Source: Muscardinus avellanarius (taxonomy: Eukaryota > Chordata > Mammalia > Rodentia > Gliridae). From it: a stretch of 64,000 nt of DNA. The stretch is taken from positions 56,743,977-56,807,976 of the forward strand of contig OY726574.1 in assembly GCA_963383645.1 (NCBI GenBank). The letters are read 5' to 3'. The position numbers and the translations under genes are program-made. Positions 35,628 to 47,819 of this stretch are shown in pieces. Numbering within the stretch: the stretch's first letter is position 1; each line of letters opens with the position of its first letter. The notes under the pieces are model-generated. The model made no database searches. It saw only the letters and a program-made list of their open reading frames with translations, and had not been told where the DNA came from.

Positions 35628-36519
35628 AATAAATAGACTCGTGGAATTGTAGGGGCTGGCAGGCTCAAAATCCATCATAAGGCAGACTGGCATGCTGGGA
35701 ACGCATAGGTGAGAGTTGACACTGGGTCTTCAGGGAGAATTTTTTCTCCCCTGGGAAAGTACCAGTTTTGCCTTGGAGGCTAGCGATTGTTGAATGAGGG
35801 CCGTTCACATCATCACAGTCTCTTTTGCTTAAAGTCAACTGGTTGTGAATGTTAATCACATCTAGGAAATATCCTACTAGCAAGTCGGATCCATACCGAC
35901 TGATGCTGGACTGGATAACTGAGTACTATAGGCTGGACATGTTGATGCATCAAATTAGCCATTGCTGTCCACCCTCGTCAACGCGGCATCTGTACACAGG
36001 TTACCCATAATCAATCTCTGAATAAGGTTAATAACAAAGCCATACTTCCGATTACCATGATGTAACTATCCAAAAACATAACTCAGACTGCACTGGACAT
36101 TCCCTGGAAGAAGATATTGGTGATACTGGGTGATATTTATTCTCCTTCTGGATGCAAATTACCTCTTCTTAACATATCGTGCTGTAGAAGGTAAAGGACT
36201 AAGCAAGGGGTGGGGGGCACAAAGATGTTTGCTAAAGACAGATGACAGATAGATAGTAGCATATTCACCCCAAACACAAGGAAGAAGCGCTCTTTACAGT
36301 TGCAGTGCTCGTTTCCACACCAGGCACGTGGCTGTAGCTGGCATTCATAACCCCTGCCCCACCGCCCCTTGTGCACCCCCTTCGCACTCAGAACCCGAGC
36401 CGATGATGGCTCTTACTGGCCTGCCAGGATGGGGTCTTTGTAGTTTTCGGTTGACTTTAATCACAGGACACAGAACTACTAAGATATACCCAAAGGGATG
36501 TACTGTGTTCTACACACAT
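35628..36519. other. Unique sequence, no gene seen
   Basis: Nothing identified; may include the lost 5' part of the MaLR LTR near 36.3-36.5 kb. Confidence 0.45.
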
Positions 36520-36785
36520 TCTTCTTTGGTACTGGGGATTAAACTCAGGGATGCGCTACACCACTGAGTTACATCTCCAACTCTTTGTGTGTGTGCGTGG
36601 TACTGGGGACTGAGCTCAGGAGCATTCTGCCTCTGAGCTACATGCCCAGCCCTTTGCTTATTTCTTGCTTTGAAACAGGGTCTCACTCGGTTGCTGAGAG
36701 GCTCCCTATGTTGCTGAGGCTGTCTTCGAACCTGAGGTCCTCCTATCTCAGCTTCCTGAGTACCGGGATTACAGGCGGCTCCACC
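36520..36785 (-). mobile_element. ID unit and full SINE
   Basis: 36520-36580 and 36597-36785, possibly splitting the MaLR LTR. Confidence 0.75.
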
Positions 36786-36789
36786 GCAC

Positions 36790-37082
36790 CTTTTCTGAGA
36801 GGTGAGGCCCAGTGGAGGGTTTCAGGGCCCTGGGGTGTGCCCTCCAGGGGACAGAGGGACTTGACCTCTTCTTCTTTTTCTCCTGCTTTCAGCCTTGAGG
36901 AGAGAAGCTTCCCCCACACATGCTGCTGCCATGATGGGCTGTCCTGACACACGCCCAAAACAACAGGACTAACCAATCTGGACTGAAGCCACCAAAACAA
37001 TGAGCCAAAATAAGTCTATTCTCATTAAAGGTTGTTTATCTAGGGTTTTTTAATAGTGAAAGAGAGCTGACTAGCACAAGAA
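36790..37082 (+). mobile_element. MaLR (MST/MT-like) LTR 3' part
   Basis: Contains atgagccaaaataagtctat, attaaaggttgtttatc and ends gagagctgactagcacaag, the usual end of MaLR LTRs. The 5' part may lie left of the SINEs at 36520-36785. Confidence 0.6.
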
Positions 37083-37782
37083 TAATCAGCAATATCTTTG
37101 ATCACCCAATTGAAGGTAAGAGATCACAAGTTTTATCTAAATTGTATTTTTGGCTCCCAGGCTTCCCAAAATCACGAAGAAACTATCATTTAAATTTAAA
37201 TTACATGAATAGTATTTCTTCATGGTTAAATACTACTTACTCAATCAGCCATTTCATAGATAACAGATCTACCACTATGAAACAAAAATTCCTTAGTGGT
37301 AGGTGGTGTGGATGATATTTTGAAAACATTTATTTATAGCTAAGATTTGCCAGGAATAACAGTCAAATTAATAATTAAACAGAAAGCTTTTACTGCAGAA
37401 GGAACAAACCTCCTTTTCAATATACAAATTCATGAAGCTTTCATTTAACCGAACAGTTATTAGAATAATAGCAAACAACCTGACATCTTCCAAGTCCCTG
37501 GACCCCTAGGCATCGAAATCTGAGACAGCAGGCAGGAAGCTACCTGGGAATTCAGCCCGTGTGGGGAAAATAGGAGAAAGCAATGGGAAATTCTGTGGGG
37601 AAACATGTGGGCGAGGGAAATACTCAGATTTGTTTCATATGATTACGTAGAGTGGATTTTTACTGTTATAAATTCAAATATGCAAAACTTTCATAATTTC
37701 TGGTAACTTCAGTGAAATAAATAGACATTCAGCCATCCAAGTTTTTAGTCATTTGAGGAATTTTTTTCCGGTAAATTCAAGA

Positions 37783-37783
<1 letters not shown>
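37083..37783. other. Unique AT-rich sequence
   Basis: No repeats or genes recognised. Confidence 0.5.

Positions 37784-37824
<41 letters not shown>
37784..37824. repeat. (GT)n microsatellite
   Basis: SINE tail, about 20 units. Confidence 0.95.
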
Positions 37825-37828
<4 letters not shown>

Positions 37829-38130
37829 GAGTATTGAACCCACGGACATTCTACCTCTGAGCTACACTCCCAGACCTATTTTATATTTTATTTGGAAACA
37901 GGGTTTCCTTTTTTCTTTTTCTTTTTTTGGTGGTACTGGAGGTGGAACCCAGAGGCTTTCTACCTCCGGGCTATACTCCCAGACCTGTTTTATACTTTAT
38001 TTGGAAACAGGGTCTCACTAAGTTGCTGAGAGCCTCACTAAGTGGCTGAGGCTGGCTTTGAACCTGTGCGATCCTCCTGTCTCAGTCTCCCAAGGTGGGG
38101 ATTACAAGCGTGCGCCACCACGCCCGGCTA
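37824..38130 (-). mobile_element. SINE tail plus full SINE
   Basis: Tail half 37824-37905 behind a (GT)n; full copy 37930-38130. Confidence 0.8.
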
Positions 38131-38163
38131 AAAAATTGCTTTTGTTGTAGTCTGCTTGTTTTT

Positions 38164-38198
<35 letters not shown>

Positions 38199-38204
38199 TG
38201 TGTG

Positions 38205-38745
38205 TGTTGCTACTGCAGATTGAAGAGCATTCTGCCTCCAAGCTACAGCCCTCTACCCTTCTAATATTATTATTATTATTATCATTATTATTATTAGGGG
38301 ATATTTTGTGCTACTGGGGATGGAACCCAGGGTCATTCTACCCCCAGCCCTCTTTTTTTATTCTTTATTTTGAAATAGGGTCTCACTGAGTTGCAAAGGG
38401 TCTCACTAAGTAACTGAGGTTGTCCACGAACCCCAATCCTCCTGTCTCGGCCTCCCGAATGCTGGGATTGCAAGCGTGCGCCACCCTCCTGGATCTTATT
38501 TTTAGTTTTGAAAGAGGGTCTCACTAGGCTGCTAAGAGTTTCACTAAATTGCAGAAGCTGGCCTCAAATCTGAGATCCTCCTGTCTCAGCCTCCCAAGTA
38601 CTAGGATTACAGGCGTGTGTCACCTTGCCCCATTTAAAGATGTTTCTAATAAAGTTTTTTTTTTCTTTTTCAGTGGTCTGTATCAAACTCCGGGCCTCAC
38701 ACATACTGGACAAGTGTTCTACCCCTCAGCTACACCCCAGCCCAA
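38205..38745 (-). mobile_element. SINE array ending in an ID monomer
   Basis: Fragment 38205-38258, copy 38310-38490, head 38495-38630, ID monomer 38670-38745. Confidence 0.75.
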
Positions 38746-39241
38746 ATTATTCTTCTCGGAGCAGTATCACCCTTCCTCAGAAATAACAAAGTTCCACAGA
38801 TGTAATGAGTCAAGCATTTGGTGAGAAATGGAAGTGGAAGGGAGCTTGATTGCCTTTCCTGTCGCCATGGTTACGTGGTTCCAGCTGGGAAGCTGCTGGG
38901 GTTCCTCTTCGGTGCGTACAGCCGGCGCTTCCTTGGGTTTAGGGAGATCTGACAAGTTCATATATGACGCCCCGTTCCATTAAGTTTTCTCTATGGTTGC
39001 TTTTGGACAAGTTATCTGACCTCTTCGAAACTTATTTTTCTCATTTTATGAGAAAAATCTCATACCCACTTTATGAGATTATTTTGAGAGTGTCAATGGA
39101 TTACCCTTGTTATCTCCAAAAATGTTGGTTTCTTTGTAGATTAAACAGTGGTAAGATAATCACGTTAAAATAACCACCTACTCAGGATGATTTTGAATAT
39201 ACTATATTCAAAATGTATATACTATAAAATCTAAATATTCA
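38746..39241. other. Unique sequence
   Basis: No repeats or genes recognised. Confidence 0.45.
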
Positions 39242-39690
39242 GGTCAGGTGTGGTAGTGTAAACCTGCAATCCCAATACTTGTGAGGCCGAGACAGGAGGA
39301 CCACAGCCAGGATGCAGTAACCTTGTAAGTCTGTTTTAAAATGAATTAACGGCCAGGCGTGGTGGCGCACGCTTGTAATCCCAGCATCCTGGAGCCTGAG
39401 ACCAGAGGATCCCGGTTCGCGGACAGTCCCAGCTACTTAGTGAAGCCCTCCACAACTTAGTGAGACCCTGTTTCAAAATAAAGAATAAAAAATAGGACTG
39501 GAGGTGTATCTTAGAATACCCCTGGTTCAATCCCCAGTACCGCAAAAAAATAAAAATAAAATAAAATGAAAATAAATTAACAGAGCTGGGTGGGCATGGT
39601 GGTATACACTTGTAATCCCAATACTTGGGAGGCTGAGACAGGAAAATCGGGGTGTCACAGACAGCCTCGGCTACTTAGTGAGGCCCTTTG
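39242..39690 (+). mobile_element. SINE array
   Basis: Fragment 39242-39345, full copy 39350-39560, truncated copy 39590-39690. Confidence 0.75.
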
Positions 39691-40645
39691 CCTATTTTAT
39701 ATTTTATTTTGAAACAGGGTCTCGCTAAGTTGCTGAGAGTCTTGGTAAGTTTCTAAGGCTGGCCTCAAATCTGCAATCCTCCTTTCTCAACCTCCCCAAA
39801 TATTGTCTGGTAAAGTGTTTTGTTTTGTTTTGTTGGTGGTACTGGGAGTGAAACTCAGGGGCTTTTCTAACTCCGGGCTATACTCCCAGACTCACTGTAT
39901 ATTTTATTTGGAAACAGGGTCTCACTAAGTTGCTGAGAGCCTCACTAAGTAGCTGAGGCCGGCTTTGAACCTGTGAGATTCTCGTGTCTCAGCCTCCCAA
40001 GCGCGGGGATTACAAGTGTGCGTGCGCCACCACACCCAGATGCCTGGTAGAGTTTTAAGATGTGTTTTGATAGAGGTCTATTACAGGTGCTTTTTTGTGT
40101 GTGGTATTAGAGAGGAAACCCAGAAGCATTCTACCTCCAAGCTACACCCTCAGTCCGGTTTTTTATTCTTTATTTTGAAACAGGGTCTCACTGAGTTGCA
40201 AAGGGCCTCACTAAGTAGCTGAAGCTGTCTGTGAGCCGTGATCCTCCTGTCTCCGCCTCCAAAAGGCTGGGATGACGAGCGTGCGCCACCACCTTTCTTT
40301 AAGTTTTTGATTTTGTAAAAGGGTCATGCTGAGGGTATCACTGAATTGCCGAGGCTGCCCTTGAGCCTGTAATCCTCCTGTCTCAGCACGTACCACCATG
40401 TCCAGCTGAAAGCCATGTGTATGCATGTGTGTGTGTGTGCATGCATGTGTGCTGGCGATGGAACCCAGAGACATTTTACCTTAGAGCCTCACCTCCAGCC
40501 TCTTTTTAAATTTTTTTTTGTTTGAAATAGGGTCTCAATCAGCTACTGAGAGCCTCACTAAGTTGCTGAGGCTGGCCTTGAACCTGCGATCCTCCTGTCT
40601 CAGCCTCCCAAGAAATAGGATTAAAGGCGTGTGACACCATGCCTA
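39690..40645 (-). mobile_element. SINE array
   Basis: Copies 39690-39800 (head), 39836-40045, 40100-40300, 40305-40405 and 40445-40645, facing the plus array on the left. Confidence 0.75.
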
Positions 40646-41544
40646 GGTGAGAGCTACTTTTTGATGGGGGAGGAAGGATGCTGGAGAGGGAGGTAGTCTG
40701 GGTAGAAAGCTCTGGTCTTCCTGGATGGTTCTGCAGCACTGGGCAGCTAAAAAGACAGAGGACTGTACCTGGGCTAAAATGGCGAGAGGGGAAACTTCTC
40801 TAACTTCATATATTTGGCAGAGCCGCCCAAGCATTCGTGGCTGTTGCTAGAGATTCTGTCTTCTCCATGGGTTCTGTGTTTCTTTATTGCCTTGTATTCA
40901 GCCAGTACTCAAACATACGAAAGACATATTCCATGTTGGAGTTTTTGAAATGACTTGTGGCCTGACATTAGGGTTTCAGGCACAGGAAAACATCCCGGGT
41001 AATAGCCTTATTTCTGCTTGTTACACGGAGGAAATAATGCCTATCAGTTAATTTAATAGACTTGTTCTTTAGTTCTCTATTTTGAGTCTAAAATAATTGG
41101 ACATTTGTTTTCCTGTTTGAAGTTTCAAATGCTGAAGTCATGAGATGTCTTTGAATTTTTTTAGAGGGTCAGTGTTTTTAAAGGGCACCCGTTTCATTAT
41201 AAGAATTACTGGCAAACATCAAGGGAATGGCATGTAAATAGCAAGAGATCTGTGACAACTCTGTTATATTTAAAATCAAGCACCATCTTTCTACTTTGCC
41301 TCATGAATTTTTCTAATAAGTGCTTCGTGAATCTTTCTGGCCCTTTCAAAATTACTATAGAGACCTCTTCCACTTGCAGACACTTCTGATGTTCACTTGA
41401 CATAAACTTACTACCAATTTTAGATACTGAATTATTGAAACCTTTAACAAAAAATAATAAATCTTTTTGCTAGGAAAAATACTGGCTACAGGAGCTCAGA
41501 ACCACACAACCAGATAAGATTTCAGGATAAAGATATTTAGTGCA
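40646..41544. other. Unique sequence
   Basis: No repeats or genes recognised; AT-rich from 40.9 kb. Confidence 0.5.
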
Positions 41545-41708
41545 AAGCAGGCGTAGTGGCGCACACCTGTAGTCCCAGTACTTGGGGAGCTGAGACAGGA
41601 GAATCGCAGATTTGAAGACAGCCTCAACAACTTAGTGACCCTGTTTCAAAATAAAAAATAAAATAGGACCGGATGTGTAACTCAGAGATATAATGCTCCT
41701 GAATTCAA

Positions 41709-41748
<40 letters not shown>

Positions 41749-41750
41749 AG
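41545..41750 (+). mobile_element. SINE with (CA)n tail
   Basis: Full copy; (CA)n at 41709-41746. Confidence 0.75.
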
Positions 41751-41889
41751 CCCACATCTCTTAGATCTAGACCACTCAACACTTCTCAAATATACAGTTT
41801 CAGTGAACTTCCAGGAACGTCCTTAGACCCATCTGAACCCCTTTCTTAATGCCGTTCTGATGTTAGATGCAGGCTTCACAGGTTGAGGG

Positions 41890-42440
41890 CGCAGACCTGC
41901 ATACACCCCTCACTTTACATAGCAGCTACAAACTCCAGGGTCCAGGCCGCCTGTGCATCTGCCCAACTAGGTAAATACCTGTAGATTCCTACCAGCCACT
42001 AAAGTATAATAATTCAATAGGACAAGTCGTAGCACTCAGAAAAAATGTCATATTTATGTCTGGAGTTTTATTGTAAAGGATAAAAATCAAGACTTGTAGG
42101 GTGAGGTCTGGGAATCCCAAGAGTGGAACCCCATGTCCTCTCCATGTCATAGAATCAAGACACACCACTCTTCTGGGTCTTCAGAGTGTTCACCAACTGG
42201 GAATCCCAGAGCTTTGATTACATAAGCGTGGCTGATTGAATCATTGGCTGCTTGATTGAATTTGAGCTCCATCGGACTCTCTTCCCTACAGGTTGGACTA
42301 AAACCATTCAGCTGTCCTAAAACTAGGGCCCACCATGAGTCACCTCACTAGCATAAACCCAGGTTTGGTCTAGGACCCTACCATAAATAATAGACATTCC
42401 ATTACTGAATAAATTCTCTAGCCAATCTTTGTCTGGGCAA
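41890..42440 (+). mobile_element. Ancient ERVL-type LTR remnant
   Basis: Contains gagtcacctcactagcataa and cccaggtttggtctaggacc, followed by ataaataatagacattcc, recalling mammalian ERVL LTRs. Heavily diverged; boundaries uncertain. Confidence 0.4.
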
Positions 42441-42519
42441 TGACTATATTTCTTCCATTTTATTTTTCTCATAACTGAAAAGAACCAGGTGTTTTTTTTT
42501 TGCTTTTATTTTTGTGTTT

Positions 42520-42559
<40 letters not shown>

Positions 42560-42562
<3 letters not shown>

Positions 42563-42772
42563 ACGCGCACGCTGCTGAGAATTGAACCCAGGGTCATTCT
42601 ACCTCTGAGCTACATCCCTATCCCTATTTTATTGTTTTTATTTGGAAACAGGATCTCACCAAATTGATGCAAGCCTCACTAAGTTGCTGATGCTGGCTTT
42701 GAATCTGCAATCATTCTGGCTCAGCCTCCCTAGTAGTAGGATTACAGGCATGTGCCGCCACACCCAACAAGT
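42560..42772 (-). mobile_element. SINE with (GT)n tail
   Basis: Diverged copy next to (GT)n at 42522. Confidence 0.75.
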
Positions 42773-43082
42773 ACCAGATTCTCTGGCACAGCACACATTT
42801 TTAGATAGAAATAAGGGTTTGGGTTGAGTCCTTAACTTGACTGGTTGTAGGGAGAAACCATCAGCCCTTATAACAGACACTAGAAAAGTGTTCTGGCATT
42901 TATAATAAAAGATTTATTTCTATCATTTTAAATGGACCTCATTTTGTACGGCATTCTTGGGAAGGACCCAACTAAGACAGTTAATTCTTGAAAAGTAGTT
43001 ATCTCAGTTAACATGTGATGCTACTCAAGATGGATAATTAGACAAAATACGTCATGGTCAATTTAAAGAAAACATCAGTTGC

Positions 43083-43290
43083 CCATGGTGGGGCATCCCT
43101 GTAATCTCAGTACTTGGGAGACTAAGACAGGAGGACTGCAGATTTGCGGCCAGCCTCAGCAACTTAGTGAGGCCTTCCCCAAGTTAAAAAGATTGTTTCA
43201 AAATAAGAGAACAAAATATGGCTAATGATATAGCTCAGAGGTAAAGTGACCCTGGGTTTTGTTCCCAGTACCACAAAAATAAATAAATAA
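43083..43290 (+). mobile_element. SINE
   Basis: Ends in (AAAT)n. Confidence 0.8.
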
Positions 43291-43717
43291 ATAAAACACA
43301 TTACTTTCACTTCTTTTACCATGACTTCTAAGACAGAGATATGTTGCCAATGTTCATGGACTGGCATCAATAGATGGGCTGCAGAGCTTTGTTGAGCTCC
43401 TGAAGTGATATCTAAAATATGGTGCGTTTTTATTGAGGGACAATGCATTTTTATCAGATTCCCCAAATCTAAAACCATGACCCTTAAAAGTTCTAAAAAT
43501 CACTTTTGTAAAGAAGCTCTTCTTTAGGAACTTGAGCCCCTCCCTAAAGTTTCCAAACCGTCAAAATTTTAAAACTGCTGCCATCATAACTATGGGTGCC
43601 CCCACTCCTCCAACCTCAAAGGCATCGTTTTCCATAAGGTGTCGTGACCCTCTATACCTCATGATGGCCATACCCCTCCTTAGTATTTTTGAGAAATACT
43701 AGACATTCCTTATGTTG

Positions 43718-43820
43718 TTTGGTTGGTTGGTTTGTTGGTTGGTTGGTTGGTTGGTTGGTTGGTTGGTTGGTTGGTTGGTTGACTGGTTGGTTGGTTGGCT
43801 TGTTGGCTGGTTAGCTGGTT
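43718..43820. repeat. (GGTT)n microsatellite
   Basis: About 20 units with variants, at the tail of a minus-strand SINE. Confidence 0.95.
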
Positions 43821-43821
43821 T

Positions 43822-44016
43822 TGATACTGGGAACTGGACCCAGAGGCATTTGATCTCTGAGTACACTCCAACCCTATATTATTTTTATTTTGAAACAGAG
43901 TCTCACTAGCTTAATTAGAGTGTCACTACTTGCTGAGGCTGTCCTCGAACCTGGAATCCTCCTGTCTCAGCCTCCTAAGTACTGAGATTACAGGCGTGCA
44001 CCACCATGCCCAGGTA
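43822..44016 (-). mobile_element. SINE with (GGTT)n tail
   Basis: Copy follows the (GGTT)n at 43718. Confidence 0.8.
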
Positions 44017-44495
44017 TAGGCATGCCTTATTCCGGACGGCCCAGTAATACACCTGAGTCATCTCACCCTGGTCTCCTGCTTCCCTTCGTGTCTCTGACTT
44101 AACAGCGAGTATCCGTCCACACCTCCCTCCACCAGCCTCCTTTCTAGGACCCCACACTCCAGACCACTCTTCTCCTTCCCCAATCCCCTCAGAGCCAGAT
44201 TCCAGACAGGCAGAGACAATCCCCATGGCTCAGACCTGGCAACGTGACTCAAACTGGCCAATCCTGAACCTACTCGCACCTCCCCACAGACACATCCTAG
44301 GCTCCTGGCCACAGCTACCTCCACTTCCCCTGCCTCGCCAGCAGCCCTGTGGCTTCCCTGCCCCCCATGCATGGCATGCCCACATCTCTTGGGACCTGTA
44401 ATAAACTATCCTTCCAATGGCCATCATTTCCTGATACACTGGCCTTACCACAGCTCAACTTTCCTACTAACATGCTAGATTTTAGAATATACTGC
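44017..44495. other. Pyrimidine-rich sequence with a poly(A) signal
   Basis: C/T-rich stretch ending gggacctgtaataaactatc (44391-44410). Could be the end of an old LTR; not assigned. Confidence 0.35.
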
Positions 44496-44643
44496 AGCCA
44501 GGCGTGGTGGCGCACGCTTGTAACCCCAGGGTTCGGGAGGCTGAGATCAGAGGATCTCGGTTCGTGGCCAGCCCCAACTACTTAGGCCCTCTGAACTTAG
44601 TGAGACCCTATTTCAAAATAAAGAATAAAAAATAGGGCAGGGG

Positions 44644-45977
44644 TGCCGAAAGCCAGCTAGTCCAATGGGGCGCGAGTTTGCTCGCGGTCGAGGGTCTCAG
44701 TAAAGGTGGGGAAGGATAGAGTGATTTTCTACAGATTCTTATCTGTAGCGGTTCTTTCCTAGGAAAAGAATCCTATGATCGGCGCTTTTAAAAAGAACCT
44801 GACATGGATCGATGCTTCTTGTGCAATCGAACACTTTATTTTGGACACAAGATTTTTTATATTTTTCCCTCTCCCAGTGAATTTCTAGTAAAAAGAAGTG
44901 CAAAACACCCAAGGTACAAAAGAGAGATACACATGCAGATTACCAACCCTGAACAAGACAAAAATAAAGACCTGGGATATCCCAGGTCTTTGTGTTTGAA
45001 ATCAGTCCAATTATCTCAGGTGGGTCTTGTGCTCGGTAGCCCAGCCCCCTTTGGCCTTGCAGCTGCAGAGGCTTCTATTTGGCTAAAAGTCACACCCAAA
45101 ATCACTTGAAGAATTTAGTTTTTAAGATCACTCGAAGAATCCAGTTTAATTTAAGAGTTTTCATTCCTAGGGCTTAGTCCAATGTCCTCCTTTATATATA
45201 ATGGGGGACGAAGTCCGAGATTCCAGCTTTCATATAGTTATCTTAAGGAAAATCCGTGTTCCTTCATGATGATCTAGGGAATTTCGATGAATGTCTGCTG
45301 GATTTTGTCTGCAATACTATCCGCTGTCTGAAAACTTAAACAAACTCATGACACAGTTTAGCAGGTAAACACCAAAAAATAACATGAAGTCTTTAGATTT
45401 AGTTGTCAGATATATTTCTCTAGCAGCTGAGCATTTTCCTTCTTTTAATAATCCATATTCCTATCACTAACCTTCTGCAACTTTCTTTTCTTTTCTGATT
45501 ACCCTAATTCTCTCTTTCCCATTCGGGCCAATCTCAGGATAAGCTCTTCTTCATACAAAATACTTTCTTATTCTCACCATATTTTCTTTCTTTTCATCTT
45601 TACACATCTATTTTATCTGTCCTTTGTTTTGACATAGCTATTTTTAACCAGGTGGTGTCGCTGTATTGAAGGTCGAAGGTGGACTGGAATGCTGCTTCTA
45701 ATTACCATTTGAACAAGGCTCATTTAATTACCATTTGAGCAAGGCTGAAAGTTTACTGGAAGGACATGGATTCAGTTTTCACTCACAGTCCTGATCTTTT
45801 TTCCACCGGAGCAATTTCATGTGGAAAGTTAAAAGAATAATAGTTATGAAAGAATATCTAAGAGTGGAGGAGTTTTTTGGCCGGAGACGATGCCCTCTCT
45901 CGGGGCTAATTGCCGATGACAACATGGATTCTCACACATGTAGATGCCGAGATGGAGTGGGCAGCAAAGTCTTGGCA
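44644..45977 (-). mobile_element. Solo LTR of an ERV2-type endogenous retrovirus
   Basis: 1334 bases beginning TGCC and ending GGCA, flanked by a perfect 6-bp duplication CAGGGG (44638-44643 and 45978-45983). It splits a SINE whose halves rejoin across it. On the minus strand there is a TATA box (tatatataaag, 45200-45190) and AATAAA (44840-44835), so orientation is minus. Two 20-bp direct duplications, each at 26-bp spacing, lie at 45701/45727 and 45101/45127, and a 26-base perfect palindrome lies at 44966-44991. No internal retroviral sequence remains. The 6-bp duplication fits class II (ERVK/IAP/MMTV-like) elements; the family is not named. Confidence 0.85.
44966..44991. repeat. 26-base perfect palindrome inside the LTR
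   Basis: Half-site aaagacctgggat followed directly by its exact complement. It lies between the TATA box and AATAAA, so it would be in the LTR transcript and could fold as a 13-bp stem. Confidence 0.85.
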
Positions 45978-46140
45978 CAGGGGGTATAGCTCGGAGGTCG
46001 AATGCCTCTGGGTTCCATCCCCAGACTCACAAATTAATTAGTTAATTAATTAATTAAATAGAATGTATTACAATAAGGCACAGAAAAATAATCAGCTTGA
46101 AATTTAATGCTATATCTCACTGACTCTCTGCTGTTGATGT

Positions 46141-46193
46141 CCCTCCTCTTCCTCCTCCTCCTCCTCCTCCTCCTCCTCCTCTTCTTCTTCTTC
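46141..46193. repeat. (CCT)n/(CTT)n microsatellite
   Basis: Triplet repeat at a SINE tail. Confidence 0.95.
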
Positions 46194-46194
46194 T

Positions 46195-46600
46195 GATTGA
46201 ATCCAGGGGCATTCTACCTCCAAGTTACACCCCCAGTACTTTTTAATTTTTTTTATTTTGAAGCAGGGTGTCATTAAGTTGCTGAGGCTGGCCTTGAACC
46301 TGCAATCCTCCAGTTTTAGCCTCCCAGGTACTGAGATTACAGGTGTGTGTCGCCACAACCAGCTCAGCTATCTTTTTTTTTTTTTTTTTTTTTTTTTTCA
46401 GGTCTGGGGATGGAACCCTGGGGCACTCGACCTCTGAGTTACACCCTCTGCCCTAATTTTTATTCTTTATTTTGAAACCAGGTCTCACTGAGTTGCATGC
46501 AGAGGACCTCACTAAGTAGCTGAGGCTGTCCGCGAACCACAATCCTCCGGTCTCAGCCTCCCAAATGCTGGGATGACAAGCGTGCGCCACCACGCCCGGC
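46195..46600 (-). mobile_element. Two SINEs
   Basis: Copies 46195-46365 and 46378-46600. Confidence 0.8.
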
Positions 46601-46779
46601 TCAGCTGTCTATAAGGTAAATGGTGCTACTCCCCATACATGGAGATGTAGCCATAACTCAGTCCTTCACCACAGATTCTCTTCCCATTAGGTACAGAGCT
46701 TGTAAACACAAAAGCAATCCATGGGAAGAAAACTCCAAACGCAGTAGAACTAAAAATACCAACAGTTTAGAAAGATCAC

Positions 46780-47735
46780 ACAGCCATCGTCAGAAGTGTG
46801 GCTAGTAAAAAGTTAATATACAACAATTAATGGCATTCCAACAGTGAACAATAAAAACACAAAGTAAAATGGAAACCATCCCATTCAAAATAACCATAAA
46901 ATTATAACGTACCTAAAAATAGCCTTCACCAAAAAATGCAGAGGACCTATATACTAAACAAGCTCAGAGCTCTCCTGGTGGAATGACTGGTTAAGCCTGG
47001 AAAACAGAAAGGCAGGTCCCACTACCTGAGTGGAAGTCTAAATGTAAAAAAACATCAGTTCACAGTGAATTCATTTGAAACACCCCCACCATGCCACTCC
47101 TGAATGGCATGGGGCTATAACCGTCTTCTGTATTCCTATCTTTTTAATAAACTCTTTTAAATCTTCAAAACATAAAATAAAAAACATCAGTTCTACCAAT
47201 GTTCATGGATAAGTTCAACATGATGTAAAAGAAAACTCCAATCATTTGAGATTAGAGAAAAGAATCTTGCTAAAATATTTTTAGATTTACTAGAAAGGAC
47301 AAACCTGCAGGAATATCTATGAAAAACTTTTAGATGAAAATATGCACCATCACTGCCACTAAGAGTATTATAAAACCACCTTGCAGGTGTTCGTCCCCAG
47401 GGTTCATAGCCGCATGACTCACGTTAGCAAAGGTAAAAACAATTCAATCGTCCCTTGACAGATGAATGCTTAAACGGTACACGGTATGGAATGTATTCAG
47501 CCATGAGAATGAGTGAAATTTTGATACATGCAATCAAAATTTGGAAACGTGTAAACATTATGCTAAGTGAAATAAGGCAGACAGGAAAGGACAAGTTTTT
47601 TTTATTACGGTTATGTTGGGCACCTAGAATAGGCAAATTCATGAAACAGAGCGTAGGAGAGCAGGGCCTTGACGAGCTGCTGTCTGAGGAGCGCAGAGCT
47701 TTGGTGTGGGCCGAGGACATGGTTCTGTAAATGGG
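46780..47735 (+). mobile_element. L1 fragment (distal ORF2 to 3' end)
   Basis: Degenerate matches to L1 text: gttaatatacaacaattaat and atcccattcaaaataacc, then attcagccatgagaatgag and atgctaagtgaaataaggc. Contains the short retroposon at 47062. No open frame. Confidence 0.6.
47062..47178 (+). mobile_element. Short unnamed retroposon, copy 2
   Basis: A 117-bp insert in L1 sequence, flanked by a 15-bp perfect duplication (aaaaaacatcagttc at 47047-47061 and 47179-47193). It ends with aataaactcttttaaatc and an A-rich tail. Its body matches copy 1 at 2768-3094. No tRNA boxes seen; looks like a retroposed short polyadenylated RNA. Confidence 0.7.
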
Positions 47736-47819
47736 GAGCGATGCCGGCTCTGCAGCACTGCGATTGTGCTTACTGCCTTAAAGCAGACCTCTTATCCTAG
47801 CTTTTAAATAATCTGTGTT

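Larger units (their letters stand above)
44496..46035 (+). mobile_element. SINE split by the solo LTR
   Basis: Left part 44496-44643 carries the B1-like head and the middle; right part 45978-46035 carries the tRNA-like tail (gtatagctcggaggtcgaa ... tccccag) and an ATTA-rich tail. The split falls inside gggcaggggg. Confidence 0.85.
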
